A DNA stretch of 41,030 nt from Chloroflexota bacterium (GTDB lineage Bacteria > Chloroflexota > Dehalococcoidia > FW602-bin16). Below the pieces are notes generated by a model. The model was given only the letters and a program-made list of their open reading frames with translations. It searched no databases and was not told the origin of the DNA. Location of the stretch: assembly GCA_004297765.1 (NCBI GenBank), contig SCTZ01000007.1, positions 1 through 41,030 of the forward strand, given 5' to 3'. Of the stretch, positions 40,061 to 41,030 are shown piece after piece (the first letter of the stretch is position 1; each line of letters starts with the position of its first letter). Both the position numbers and the translations under genes were made by a program.

Positions 40061-41030
40061 ATGTCTACCTACATCCTGATCTTCGCCGCGGCGCTGGTCG
40101 CCACACTTAGCCTCACACCCGCAGCGCGTTGGCTGGCGCTGAGAACCGGCATCGTCGACAACCCCAACGCTCGCAAGCTGCATCGCAACGCCGTGCCTCT
40201 GCTCGGCGGACTCGCCATGTACGTGGCCTTCATGGCGGTGCTCCTGATCTTCAACGACCGCTTCAACTTCCAGCAACTCGTCGGAATCCTGCTCGGCGCT
40301 AGCCTCGTAAGCTTCTTCGGCATCTGGGACGATAGTCGCGGTCTGCGGCCCTTGGTCAAGCTGCTAGGGCAGGCTGCCGCGGCGGTAGTGTTGATCCTGT
40401 CCGGCGTGCAGGTGAGTCTGTTCGGCAACCCTGCCTGGCCCGACATCGCCCTGACCATTTTCTGGATCGTCGGCATCACCAACGCCTTCAACCTCCTGGA
40501 CAACATGGATGGGCTCTCCGGTGGAATCGCGGCGGTCTCCGCGGCCTTCTTCCTGGTCCTGGCGGGAACCAGCGGACAGTTCCTGGTGGCCGGTCTAGCG
40601 GCCGCCATTCTGGGAGCCGCGCTCGGCTTCCTGCGCTACAACTTCAACCCGGCCAGCATCTTCATGGGCGATACCGGCAGCCTTTTTCTCGGCTTCATGC
40701 TGGCGGCGCTGGGCATCAAGCTGCGCTTCGAGAATACCACGTTGGTTACCTGGATGATTCCAATCCTGGTGCTAGCCATCCCGATCCTGGATACCACCCT
40801 GGTGACCATCTCACGCGCCCGCCGCGGTCTCAACCCGTTCACCTCTCCGGGGAAGGATCATATCTCGCATCGTCTGGTGGCGATGGGGATGACGCACCGC
40901 GAAGCGGTCATGACCCTGTACCTGGCCTGCGGCGCACTGGGGCTCAGCGCTATCTTCCTCAGCAAGGCATCGGTCATGGAAGCCTACCTTATCGGCGGCG
41001 CCGTCATCGTGATCGCCATAGCGGCCTTGC
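40061..41030 (+). CDS. WecA/MraY-type undecaprenyl-phosphate sugar-1-phosphate transferase, 3' truncated by window
   Basis: The gene starts at ATG 40061 after GGGGGG and is open to the window end (323 residues visible). It is a polytopic protein with the family motifs [21 protein letters not shown] (read from 37), [28 protein letters not shown] (catalytic Asp pair), [12 protein letters not shown] and [11 protein letters not shown]. It starts glycan synthesis by loading a sugar phosphate onto undecaprenyl phosphate. WecA, TagO or similar cannot be separated without the acceptor data. It fits as the initiating enzyme of the upstream polysaccharide cluster. Confidence 0.93.
   Translation, partial: MSTYILIFAAALVATLSLTPAARWLALRTGIVDNPNARKLHRNAVPLLGGLAMYVAFMAVLLIFNDRFNFQQLVGILLGASLVSFFGIWDDSRGLRPLVKLLGQAAAAVVLILSGVQVSLFGNPAWPDIALTIFWIVGITNAFNLLDNMDGLSGGIAAVSAAFFLVLAGTSGQFLVAGLAAAILGAALGFLRYNFNPASIFMGDTGSLFLGFMLAALGIKLRFENTTLVTWMIPILVLAIPILDTTLVTISRARRGLNPFTSPGKDHISHRLVAMGMTHREAVMTLYLACGALGLSAIFLSKASVMEAYLIGGAVIVIAIAAL

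Overview
The window is high-GC bacterial chromosome, most likely from the Chloroflexota. This placement is an inference from gene families, a Gram-positive-type LexA box (GAAC-N4-GTTC) and abundant short interspersed repeats; no rRNA or tRNA is present to confirm it.

Layout. (1) 0.26-2.0 kb: holA and a divergent lexA whose promoter carries a 16-bp SOS box. (2) 2.1-10.3 kb: signalling. A PAS histidine kinase is followed, after a repeat-rich gap and a KGG-repeat stress protein, by a stressosome operon: globin-PAS-STAS RsbR, RsbS, RsbT, an RsbX-like phosphatase, a large histidine kinase whose N-terminus resembles the RsbT-binding domain of RsbU, and a single-domain response regulator. The stressosome therefore seems to feed a two-component relay rather than an RsbU/SigB cascade. 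(3) 10.3-12.6 kb: decayed toxin-antitoxin loci (VapBC remnant, frameshifted HicA with intact HicB, Phd/YefM antitoxin with a broken PIN toxin) and a 300-bp MITE. (4) 12.6-24.4 kb: a complete type I-C CRISPR-Cas system on the minus strand (cas3, cas5c, cas8c with an internal cas11c start, cas7, cas4, cas1, cas2, leader, 43 repeats/42 spacers). Between cas3 and cas5c is a promoter-driven crRNA-like RNA gene: a 7-bp stem followed by the exact 11-nt crRNA handle and a spacer-like stretch that matches the DNA just downstream of its own promoter (15 of 16, sole mismatch at position 6). This looks like a Cascade-guided autorepressor of the cas operon and is the most interesting item here. (5) 24.5-33.6 kb: nitric-oxide and respiratory genes, all on the minus strand: hemerythrin, lipoprotein cytochrome c, CcoG-like Fe-S protein, a heme-copper oxidase-like subunit lacking the active-site Tyr, a NorC-like cytochrome c, DUF2249, NnrS fused to DUF1858/DUF542-type modules, and a separate DUF542 (ScdA-N) protein. 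Two of these promoters share a CRP/FNR-type site and an almost identical -10 region. (6) 33.6-41.0 kb, plus strand: a surface polysaccharide cluster (two GT4 glycosyltransferases, sugar epimerase, O-antigen-ligase/TPR protein, and a WecA/MraY-type transferase cut by the window end).

The gaps are filled by small repeat families. Several are bounded by CTAG (CTAGTG...CACTAG) and lie exactly at the stop codons of neighbouring genes, suggesting a mobile, transposase-less element that targets CTAG at gene ends. The heme-globin stressosome and the NO cluster fit an organism that senses and handles O2/NO stress, but no direct regulatory link between them is visible.
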